This document shows, piece after piece, positions 1-5,578 of a DNA stretch of 5,578 nucleotides. Below the pieces are notes generated by a model that was not told the origin of the DNA, searched no databases, and worked only from the letters and a program-made list of their open reading frames with translations. Within the stretch, counting starts at the first letter, position 1. Each line of letters starts with the position of its first letter. The position numbers and the translations under genes are program-made. The DNA comes from Syntrophomonadaceae bacterium (GTDB taxonomy: Bacteria; Bacillota_D; Dethiobacteria; DTU022). The DNA is taken from positions 1-5,578 of the forward strand of contig PXFD01000023.1 of NCBI GenBank assembly GCA_003564505.1, given 5' to 3'.

Positions 1-1730
1 AGTTAAGAGAACGCGGCCTGGATAGTGATTACCTGGTCGTGAAAACCGGCTGTAACGGTTTTTGTGCTGTCGGTCCGATTGTAGTTGTTCAACCCCAGGG
101 TGTTTTCTATCAAAAAGTAGGTATGGAAGATATTGCCTCGATCATTGATGACCACCTTCTTGGTGGTAATATAGTTGAAAAGCTTTTATACAAAGATCCT
201 CAAACAGAACAAACCTATACCAGTATGAATGAAATTGAATTTTTTACAGAACAGCAGCTTATTGCCCTGCGTAATAAGGGTTTGATTGATCCTGAAAATA
301 TTAACCATTATATTGCCCGAGACGGCTATAAAGCATTGACCAAAGCCCTGGAAATGACTACTGACGAAATCATTAAAGAAGTGACTGTATCGGGTATCAG
401 GGGCCGCGGTGGTGGCGGTTTCCCGGCCGGTATTAAGTGGCAGTCCTGTAAAAAGGCGATGGAAGAAAGGGAAGAACCATCCTACATAGTCTGTAACGCT
501 GACGAGGGTGATCCCGGAGCTTTCATGGACCGCAGTATTATAGAAACTGATCCACATTCGGTAATCGAAGGTATGCTTATTGCTGCTAAAGCCCTGCAGG
601 CTAAAGAGGGTTTCATCTATATCCGCAAGGAATACCCGCTGGCCATGGAACGGTTGGAAAAGGCCCTGGAGCAGGCCCGCTCAAGAGGTTTGCTTGGTGA
701 TTCAATTATGGGCACTGCTTTTTCTTTCGATATTCATATTCATCGTGGAGCAGGTGCTTTCGTCTGCGGTGAATCAACAGCCCTGATGGCATCCATGTCC
801 GGTAAAGCCGGAGAGCCTAAGGCCAAGTATATCCACAATACTGAATATGGTTACCGCGACAGACCCACAGTTTTAAACAACGTTGAAACCTGGGCTAATA
901 TCCCTGAAATAATTCTTAAAGGTGCCGACTGGTTTGCTGAAATAGGCACTGGTGAGGTAAAGAATAATCCCTGGAATGGTTCTAGTGGAACCAAGGTTTT
1001 CTCCCTGGTAGGTGATGTTAATAATACAGGCCTGGTAGAGGTGCCCATGGGCATTACTCTCCATGATATCGTCTACAAAGTGGGAGGAGGCATTCCAGAT
1101 GGCAGGAAATTTAAAGCTATCCAGACCGGTGGCCCTTCCGGCGGCTGCATCCCCGATGATATGCTGGACATGGGAGTTGATTTTGACTCGCTAACCGAAG
1201 CAGGCTCAATGATGGGCTCGGGCGGAATGATCGTAATGGATGATCATACCTGCATGGTTGATGTAGCCCGGTACTTTATCAACTTCCTGATAGATGAATC
1301 CTGTGGAAAGTGCACGCCCTGCCGCGAAGGTCTTTTCGCTTTAAGCAAAATTTTAACCCGCATTACAGAAGGCAAGGGCAGGGAAGATGATTTAGAGCAG
1401 CTGCAGGAGCTTTCAGAAACGATAGAGGCATCAAGCCTCTGCCAGCTCGGAGGGACTGCACCCAACCCGGTTCTAACCACCCTGCGCTACTTTGAAGATG
1501 AATATATCAAGCATATTAAAGATAAAACCTGTCCAGCCGGGATTTGCACTGAGCTGATAACTTACTCAATTAATGACAACTGTACCGGTTGTGTAATTTG
1601 TGCTAAAAACTGCCCGACAGAAGCAATCAGCGGTGAACCAAAAAAGCTTCACACTATTAACCAGGAAGACTGCATCAAATGCGGCATCTGCCTGGAATCA
1701 TGTAAATACAATGCAGTGGAGGTAAAATAA
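1..1730 (+). CDS. nuoF: HydB/NuoF-type NADH-binding flavoprotein subunit (5' end cut by window edge)
   Basis: This is an NAD(H)/FMN-binding electron-transfer subunit, cytoplasmic, of the HydB/HndC/NuoF family. The frame is open from base 3, so the true start lies upstream; the GTG at 39 is an internal Val codon. Numbering from that codon, C5 and C9 (CNGFC) and the following GP are the second half of a thioredoxin-like [2Fe-2S] domain whose first Cys pair is off-window. The glycine-rich FMN/NADH motif is at G122-G131 (GRGGGGFPAG), NADEGDPGA at 153-161 and GAGAFVCGE at 237-245. The [4Fe-4S] ligands are C422, C425, C428 and C468. A C-terminal 2x[4Fe-4S] ferredoxin domain has C515/518/521/525 and C545/548/551/555. 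Complex I NuoF lacks both added domains, so this architecture matches HydB-like subunits of multimeric, often electron-bifurcating, hydrogenases and formate dehydrogenases. A NuoE/HydC-like partner is expected upstream. The symbol nuoF is the family name, not a claim of complex I. Confidence 0.93.
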   Translation, partial: LRERGLDSDYLVVKTGCNGFCAVGPIVVVQPQGVFYQKVGMEDIASIIDDHLLGGNIVEKLLYKDPQTEQTYTSMNEIEFFTEQQLIALRNKGLIDPENINHYIARDGYKALTKALEMTTDEIIKEVTVSGIRGRGGGGFPAGIKWQSCKKAMEEREEPSYIVCNADEGDPGAFMDRSIIETDPHSVIEGMLIAAKALQAKEGFIYIRKEYPLAMERLEKALEQARSRGLLGDSIMGTAFSFDIHIHRGAGAFVCGESTALMASMSGKAGEPKAKYIHNTEYGYRDRPTVLNNVETWANIPEIILKGADWFAEIGTGEVKNNPWNGSSGTKVFSLVGDVNNTGLVEVPMGITLHDIVYKVGGGIPDGRKFKAIQTGGPSGGCIPDDMLDMGVDFDSLTEAGSMMGSGGMIVMDDHTCMVDVARYFINFLIDESCGKCTPCREGLFALSKILTRITEGKGREDDLEQLQELSETIEASSLCQLGGTAPNPVLTTLRYFEDEYIKHIKDKTCPAGICTELITYSINDNCTGCVICAKNCPTEAISGEPKKLHTINQEDCIKCGICLESCKYNAVEVK

Positions 1731-3739
1731 TGGCTACGAAAACAAAAGCCGGACCAACAAAATACGAAATCAGCATAAACGGTAAGGTAGCGACGGTTGT
1801 TGAAGACACATACCTGCTGAAAGCAGTGATGGATGCCGGGTTCAACGTGCCCACGCTTTGTAACCATAAAGATCTAACCCCGGAAGGTACCTGCAGGCTC
1901 TGTTTGTGCGAAGTTGAAATCAACGGCAAGAAAAAACTTGTTACAGCCTGTAACTATCCCGTTCGCGGTGAAATTAAAGTTAACACCAATACCGAGAAAA
2001 TTAAGAAACACCGTAAAAACCTGGCGGAAATGTACCTGGGACGCTGGCCCAACGTGGAAGCAATCCAGAATATCGCCAAGCTGTGCGGAGCAACTGATAA
2101 AGAAAAGTACAAAAGTGATATAACTGATGAAAACCCGAAAGCCTGTATTCTCTGTGGTCACTGCATCCGTGCCTGCAGTTCCTTCGTACTACAGAATATT
2201 TTGGGCTTTGCCGGCCGAGGCATTACACGCCACTTAACCATGCCATTCGGTGAAACTGATCCGCATTGCATTGAATGTACTTCCTGTGGATATGTTTGCC
2301 CGACTGGAGCAATCCAGGTTACTGATGACATGAATAACCCGGCCGACCCAGAACTGATCCGTCGTCACGGAATGAAAATCAATGCTATGATGGCTACGCT
2401 TGACGATGTACAAAACCGGATGCGTCAAGTTGGCACTGCCAACCTGGTAGAGGTCATGGATTCGTATGACCTTCTGCCTGTGCATAATTATAGGTTCGGC
2501 AGGCATAAAGATACCCATAAAATTGATTCTAAGGTTATGAAAAGCCGCTACTTTACTCAGGGAGCAGCAGACGGTTGCTGGGAAGGCTGTTCAATGGCCT
2601 GCGCCAAGGCTGTCGATGGGTTCGAGCTAAAGACAGGCCCCTACAAGGGGCAAAAGGTTGTCGTCGACGGACCTGAATATGAAACTGCTGCCGGCGGATC
2701 TAATATGGGCGGTTTTGACCTTGATTTCATTGTTGAATACAATTTTTACTGTGATACTTATGGCGTCGACACTATTTCTTTTGCTACAACTATGGCTTTT
2801 GTAATGGAGTGTTTTGAAGCCGGCATTATTACTGAAGAGCAAACCGGTGGCAAAAAACTTAATTTTGGCGCTATGGAGGATGCCTTAGAGTGTCTGCACG
2901 AAATGGCTCGTGGTGAAGGTTTCGGGGTCGATGTCGGGCAGGGCATCCGCCGATTAAAAGAAAAGTGGGCTGATGAGCTAGGCGCGGATCCCGGCTTCTT
3001 AAATGATATTGGAATGGAAGTAAAAGGCCTGGAATTTTCTGAGTATGTAACTAAAGAATCTCCGGCCCAGCAAGCCGGCTATGCCCTGGCCATAAAGGGG
3101 CCACAACATGATGAAGCCCTCTTGATATTTTTCGATGCTATTAACAACCAGATCCCTACCTATGAGGATAAAGCAGAAGCCCTGTATTATTTCCCCTTGT
3201 TCAGAACCTGGTTCGGATTGCTCGGTCTTTGTAAGTTAATATGGAATGATGTTGTTCCGCCTGACAATAGCAAGTATCCTCCAAACGAGGCTACAAAAAT
3301 ACCGGAACGTGTCGAAGACTTTCAGAAGTTCTATGAAGGAATGCTCGGCGAACCTTTGGATGAGAAAAAGATGTTACGACAGTCCGAGCGTGTATTTAAC
3401 CTGCAGCGCCTGATTAGTTACTATCTCGGTTACGGTACCAGGGCAGACGATATGCCTCCGCTTAGAGCGATCGGTCCTGCTACAGAAGAAGAATACATTT
3501 CCCGGGAAGAGCGCTATGACAAACAAATGAAAGAAGAAATTGGCATCGATCCCGAAGGTAAATCAACGGGCGAGAAATTAGCGATTACACGGGAGTTTCG
3601 TTACAAGCGGTACAACGAACTGATCGATGCAGTCTATAAAAAGCGCGGCTGGGATAATAACGGAGTTCCTACAGTTGATCATCTTAAGGAACTCGGCATA
3701 AATATCCCAGAAGTGTTATCCTTGCTGGATAAACCTTAA
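1730..3739 (+). CDS. Chimeric protein: HydA/NuoG-like [2Fe-2S] + 2x[4Fe-4S] module fused to AOR domains 2 and 3
   Basis: The predicted 669-residue protein is a redox subunit joining an electron-input module to a tungsten-type aldehyde:ferredoxin oxidoreductase body. Residues about 10-85 are a [2Fe-2S] ferredoxin (C44, C55, C58, C74). Residues about 135-198 are a 2x[4Fe-4S] domain (C139/142/145/149 and C180/183/186/190). The His/Cys-ligated cluster normally lying between them in HydA and NuoG is missing. From about residue 205 the sequence follows AOR domain 2 (GTANLVEV at 235-242, LLPVHN at 248-253, PEYETA at 315-320, DTYGVD at 342-347) and domain 3 (H460, C501 in GLLGLC, and the family-typical RGWD near the C-terminus). 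Candidate AOR [4Fe-4S] ligands are C283, C287, C291 and C501. No AFOR_N domain precedes domain 2. The start is set by GGAGG at 1718-1722 and a one-base overlap with the upstream stop, implying translational coupling. It probably passes electrons to the upstream flavoprotein and NAD+; substrate unknown. Fusion call firm, activity inferred. Confidence 0.9.
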   Translation: MATKTKAGPTKYEISINGKVATVVEDTYLLKAVMDAGFNVPTLCNHKDLTPEGTCRLCLCEVEINGKKKLVTACNYPVRGEIKVNTNTEKIKKHRKNLAEMYLGRWPNVEAIQNIAKLCGATDKEKYKSDITDENPKACILCGHCIRACSSFVLQNILGFAGRGITRHLTMPFGETDPHCIECTSCGYVCPTGAIQVTDDMNNPADPELIRRHGMKINAMMATLDDVQNRMRQVGTANLVEVMDSYDLLPVHNYRFGRHKDTHKIDSKVMKSRYFTQGAADGCWEGCSMACAKAVDGFELKTGPYKGQKVVVDGPEYETAAGGSNMGGFDLDFIVEYNFYCDTYGVDTISFATTMAFVMECFEAGIITEEQTGGKKLNFGAMEDALECLHEMARGEGFGVDVGQGIRRLKEKWADELGADPGFLNDIGMEVKGLEFSEYVTKESPAQQAGYALAIKGPQHDEALLIFFDAINNQIPTYEDKAEALYYFPLFRTWFGLLGLCKLIWNDVVPPDNSKYPPNEATKIPERVEDFQKFYEGMLGEPLDEKKMLRQSERVFNLQRLISYYLGYGTRADDMPPLRAIGPATEEEYISREERYDKQMKEEIGIDPEGKSTGEKLAITREFRYKRYNELIDAVYKKRGWDNNGVPTVDHLKELGINIPEVLSLLDKP

Positions 3740-3765
3740 CATCTAAAAGTATTGGAGTTTACTAT

Positions 3766-3966
3766 ATGATCACTATTAACAATAAGGAAAAACTTGAATG
3801 GCATGAAGGAATGACAGTTCAAGACCTAGTGGACAGGATGGGTTATGTTGTATCGATAATCACTGTTAGCGTTAATGGCCAACTTGTTCAAAAAGAAGAT
3901 TATGCAACCTCTGAAATACCCGACAATGCCGAGGTTAATGTATTCCATCTTGCTCATGGTGGTTAA
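3766..3966 (+). CDS. MoaD/ThiS-family ubiquitin-like sulfur carrier
   Basis: The product is a 66-residue beta-grasp sulfur carrier ending in Ala-His-Gly-Gly. The C-terminal Gly65-Gly66 is the hallmark of MoaD and ThiS, where the last Gly is adenylated and then thiocarboxylated to donate sulfur. The N-terminal strand (ITINN), the EGMTVQDLVD helix start, VSVNGQLV and the final VNVFHLAHGG all fit the family, and the length is normal. GGAG at 3754-3757 lies 8 bases before the ATG, and the gene starts 26 bases after the AOR-fusion stop, so it is very probably in the same operon. By sequence alone it resembles ThiS (thiamine thiazole) at least as much as MoaD. Because it directly follows an AOR-type gene, and such small carriers often accompany tungstoenzyme genes, a dedicated role in dithiolene formation for tungstopterin or molybdopterin is the favoured inference. 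No MoaE, MoeB or ThiF partner is visible here. Confidence 0.85.
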   Translation: MITINNKEKLEWHEGMTVQDLVDRMGYVVSIITVSVNGQLVQKEDYATSEIPDNAEVNVFHLAHGG

Positions 3967-3988
3967 CCTTTGATTTGCAGTAAAGTTA

Positions 3989-4033
3989 AAGCGGGAAAAC
4001 TGGTTTTAAACCTTGTTTTCCCGCTTATTAATT
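3989..4033 (+). terminator. Intrinsic terminator ending the redox operon
   Basis: A perfect 12-bp stem is formed by AAGCGGGAAAAC (3989-4000) and GTTTTCCCGCTT (4015-4026), with a 14-base loop that can add a small inner GGT/ACC pairing. The tail is T-rich but interrupted (ATTAATTT), so efficiency may be moderate. It begins 23 bases after the sulfur-carrier stop and precedes a new promoter, which fits the end of a transcription unit. Confidence 0.7.
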
Positions 4034-4042
4034 TAAACGAAT

Positions 4043-4071
4043 TTGACTTGTTGTTCAGATAGTGCTATAAT
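4043..4071 (+). promoter_or_regulatory. Sigma-A type promoter with extended -10
   Basis: The -35 box TTGACT (4043-4048) and the perfect -10 box TATAAT (4066-4071) are separated by exactly 17 bases. A TGC immediately before the -10 gives an extended -10 (TGnTATAAT). Transcription should start near 4078. It lies just after the upstream terminator and is the obvious promoter for the adenosine kinase and ahcY unit and its long leader. Confidence 0.85.
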
Positions 4072-4103
4072 TTAGAGGTAAAACATTATAAGAATTAACA
4101 TTT

Positions 4104-4151
4104 AAGCTGGAGAAAGAGGATAGCTTTTAATCATTTCCATCCGGCTTTTTT
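4104..4151 (+). terminator. Possible early attenuator hairpin in the leader
   Basis: AAGCTGGA (4104-4111) pairs with TCCGGCTT (4140-4147) over 8 positions with one G-U wobble. The stem extends inward by GAAA/TTTC (4112-4115 with 4134-4137) across a two-base bulge. Six consecutive Ts occupy 4146-4151, so it could release a leader transcript of about 74 nt. The loop is large and the stem imperfect, so this is tentative. Confidence 0.4.
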
Positions 4152-4242
4152 AATGAAGAGTAACACGGAGTGGAAGGGAAAGCTTGACCGGGTTGAGGGC
4201 ATATAAGCCGCTAGCTTTTATGGCCGCAGTTATAAAGATTTT

Positions 4243-4346
4243 AAAAACCTGTTTGGCTTAACGGATGGCTGTAATGAAGGCTGTTTTGAGAGAATTGTCT
4301 GAAACCAACCTCTGCCGTTGCTATCTGTAAAGATGCAGGTTTTTTT
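4243..4346 (+). terminator. Nested stem structure ending in a T7 run (terminator or riboswitch-like fold)
   Basis: AAAAACCTG (4243-4251) is perfectly complementary to CAGGTTTTT (4336-4344). Inside it AACGG (4260-4264) pairs with CCGTT (4315-4319), and ATCT-GTAA-AGAT (4323-4334) makes a short hairpin capped by a GNRA-type tetraloop. A seven-T run spans 4340-4346. The small hairpin can extend to TGC-T-ATCT/AGATGCA and act as a compact terminator, competing with the long closing stem for C4336 and A4337. Such mutually exclusive pairings are typical of transcription attenuation. No folding energy was calculated. Confidence 0.45.
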
Positions 4347-4378
4347 ATTGGAAACTTATTTGTTGGAGGAGATTATTA

Positions 4379-5398
4379 ATGACAGCTAAGGCAGGCGGAA
4401 AGCCTAAAGTTTATGGGATCGGAAACCCCTTAATTGATGTCCTTGCCCACGTCAGCGACGATGACATTGAAACACTGGAACTTGAAAAAGGCACTATGAC
4501 CCTTATTAACACTGAACGTGGAAATGAAATTTTAAAACACATTGATGGTCTGGAAAAACAATATTCTTGCGGTGGCTCAGCCCCAAATACTATGATTACT
4601 CTATCTGCACTGGGCATTGAAACTGCCCTTGCCGGAATGGTAGGTAGCGATGAGCTGGGTGATATTTATATAAAGCGTTTAGAGAGCAAAGAGGTTCTTT
4701 CAGATTTAACAGTTGTATCCGGTGGCGACACAGGAAGCTGTATTGTCCTTGTGACTCCTGATTATGAAAGAACTATGAGCACCAGGCTCGGTGTCTGCCA
4801 GGAATTTGGGCCGGATCAGGTTAATCACGACCGTATCGCTAATGCAGATTATTTTTATTTTACCGGCTACATGTGGGATACAGGTTCACAAAAAGAAGCA
4901 ATCAAGTCTGCTATCTCTACAGCCAGAAAAAATAATACAAAAGTGGCCTTTGATGTTGCAGATCCTTTCTGTGTTGAAAGGCATCGTGATGATTTCCACG
5001 ACTTAATCGAAAATTACGTAGATGTTTTGCTGGCAAATCGCGATGAAGCTCGTTTGCTGCTTGACTATGATGATCCGGAAAGAGCTTCAGCTGAATTGGC
5101 TAAAAAAAATGTTATCGCTGCAGTTAAAAACTGTGCAGATGGTTCCTGCATCACTGAAAACAACAGTAAAACCTGCCTGATTGATGCTTTTACTGTTGAA
5201 GCAGTTGACAGCACCGGGGCTGGCGACAATTATGCAGCAGGATTTATTTATGGCCTGATCAACGGCTATTCCATTGCTGAAGCAGGCAGACTGGCTTCTT
5301 ATATTGCCGCACAGATTGTCAGGCAAACGGGGGCCCAGTTTGATGAAAAAACGGCAAAAACTATTATACAGGATATCAATGAGGGTAAATTGCTTTAA
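4379..5398 (+). CDS. PfkB-family adenosine kinase
   Basis: The 339-residue protein is a ribokinase/PfkB-superfamily enzyme, cytoplasmic, predicted to phosphorylate adenosine to AMP with ATP. GIGNPLIDV (13-21) matches the adenosine kinase signature GNPLLDI, with D20 as the expected ribose-binding Asp. The di-glycine hinge GGSAPNT is at 65-71. The PfkB signature DSTGAGD at 277-283 supplies the anion hole and the catalytic base D283. The length is normal for the family and the frame is intact. GGAGG at 4365-4369, 9 bases before the ATG, fixes the start. The next gene is S-adenosylhomocysteine hydrolase, whose product adenosine is this enzyme's predicted substrate, which strongly supports adenosine over a sugar or other nucleoside. 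Transcription probably starts at the promoter at 4043-4071 and passes through the long leader, so attenuation there could control it. Another nucleoside specificity such as inosine or guanosine cannot be ruled out by reading alone. Confidence 0.88.
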   Translation: MTAKAGGKPKVYGIGNPLIDVLAHVSDDDIETLELEKGTMTLINTERGNEILKHIDGLEKQYSCGGSAPNTMITLSALGIETALAGMVGSDELGDIYIKRLESKEVLSDLTVVSGGDTGSCIVLVTPDYERTMSTRLGVCQEFGPDQVNHDRIANADYFYFTGYMWDTGSQKEAIKSAISTARKNNTKVAFDVADPFCVERHRDDFHDLIENYVDVLLANRDEARLLLDYDDPERASAELAKKNVIAAVKNCADGSCITENNSKTCLIDAFTVEAVDSTGAGDNYAAGFIYGLINGYSIAEAGRLASYIAAQIVRQTGAQFDEKTAKTIIQDINEGKLL

Positions 5399-5461
5399 AG
5401 TATTAACAGGTTAATTCCTGTCTTAAGTAATAGTATTTTAATTAAATGGAGGCGATTAAGA

Positions 5462-5578
5462 ATGGATTACAAGGTAGCAGACTTAAGTCTGGCTTCCTGG
5501 GGAAGAAAAGAAATTGATATTGCGGAGAAAGAAATGCCGGGTCTAATTGCGACCCGCGAAAAATACGCAGATCAAAAA
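5462..5578 (+). CDS. ahcY: S-adenosylhomocysteine hydrolase, N-terminal fragment (3' end cut by window edge)
   Basis: The frame stays open from the ATG to the last base and gives 39 residues. They read [16 protein letters not shown] followed by [10 protein letters not shown], the highly conserved N-terminus of adenosylhomocysteinase. The enzyme is NAD-dependent and reversibly splits SAH to adenosine and homocysteine, relieving product inhibition of methyltransferases. GGAGG at 5448-5452, 9 bases before the ATG, fixes the start. It lies 63 bases after the kinase stop with no clear terminator between, so the two are probably co-transcribed. The NAD-binding and catalytic parts lie outside the window. 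Confidence 0.92.
   Translation, partial: MDYKVADLSLASWGRKEIDIAEKEMPGLIATREKYADQK

Larger units (their letters stand above)
4078..4378 (+). ncRNA. About 300-nt structured leader RNA or small RNA, family not recognised
   Basis: Between the predicted transcription start and the kinase ATG lie about 300 bases with no convincing protein gene. The stretch contains a hairpin followed by a T run (4104-4151), a possible 6-bp AAAGCT/AGCTTT pairing (4179-4184 with 4213-4218), and a nested structure ending in seven Ts (4243-4346). I looked for the conserved cores of SAM, SAH, cobalamin, purine, THF, cyclic-di-GMP and T-box leaders, and of SRP RNA, tmRNA and RNase P RNA, and did not see them. The position before SAH-recycling genes suggests a cis-acting regulatory RNA. 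A free small RNA of about 265 nt ending at the T run is the alternative. The start is inferred from the promoter; function is unknown. Confidence 0.5.

Noticed and set aside
39..41. GTG as the start of the flavoprotein gene
   Set aside because: The frame is open upstream to the window edge, and residues before it (LRERGLDSDYLV) continue the thioredoxin-like fold, so this is an internal Val codon.
186..557. Minus-strand open frame of 123 codons inside the flavoprotein gene
   Set aside because: It lies antisense to a well-supported gene, has no recognisable family features, and is explained by the codon pattern of the sense strand.
4153..4206. 17-codon frame starting at ATG 4153
   Set aside because: No ribosome binding site precedes it, the ATG lies directly after a T run of a hairpin, and no family is recognisable.
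4220..4261. 13-codon frame starting at ATG 4220
   Set aside because: It is very short, lacks a ribosome binding site, and lies within predicted RNA structure.
4072..4378. Known riboswitch or housekeeping RNA (SAM, SAH, cobalamin, T-box, SRP RNA, tmRNA, 6S)
   Set aside because: I could not find the conserved core of any of these by eye. 6S RNA is the hardest to exclude because it is defined mainly by structure, so a covariance-model scan would decide.
5403..5426. Small inverted repeat ACAGG/CCTGT between the kinase and ahcY
   Set aside because: The stem is only 5 bp with no T run, which is too weak to call a terminator or operator.

Overview
The window looks like chromosomal DNA of a strict anaerobe, most likely a Clostridia-type member of the Bacillota. 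The reasons are the density of iron-sulfur and flavin redox proteins, a tungsten-type aldehyde:ferredoxin oxidoreductase (AOR) domain, GGAGG ribosome binding sites 7 to 9 bases before starts, a textbook sigma-A promoter, and A/T-rich intergenic DNA. The taxonomic guess is inference only.

Region 1 (1 to about 4033, + strand) is the distal part of a redox operon. The first gene is cut by the left edge. It encodes a HydB/NuoF-type NADH- and FMN-binding subunit with the end of a thioredoxin-like [2Fe-2S] domain in front and a 2x[4Fe-4S] ferredoxin domain behind. Its stop overlaps by one base (TAATG) the start of a 669-residue chimera: a HydA/NuoG-like N-terminal [2Fe-2S] plus 2x[4Fe-4S] electron-input module joined directly to domains 2 and 3 of an AOR. 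The usual AOR domain 1 (AFOR_N), which forms half of the tungstopterin pocket, is absent, and one of the two pterin-binding DxxGL motifs has lost its Asp. Next comes a 66-residue MoaD/ThiS-type sulfur carrier ending in Gly-Gly, plausibly serving tungstopterin synthesis. A hairpin with a perfect 12-bp stem closes the operon. The likely reading is an NAD(H)-linked, possibly electron-bifurcating, AOR-like complex in which an AOR module replaces the hydrogenase H-cluster domain of HydABC.

Region 2 (about 4034 to 4378) has no convincing protein gene. It holds a near-consensus extended -10 promoter and a leader of about 300 nt with at least two hairpin or terminator-like structures. I recognise no known riboswitch in it; it could be an undescribed cis-regulatory RNA or a small RNA.

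Region 3 (4379 to the end) holds an adenosine kinase-like PfkB-family kinase followed by the first 39 codons of S-adenosylhomocysteine hydrolase (ahcY). Together they clear SAH: AhcY splits it to homocysteine and adenosine, and the kinase converts adenosine to AMP. The leader upstream would control this methyl-cycle unit. It is separated from the redox operon by its own terminator and promoter.
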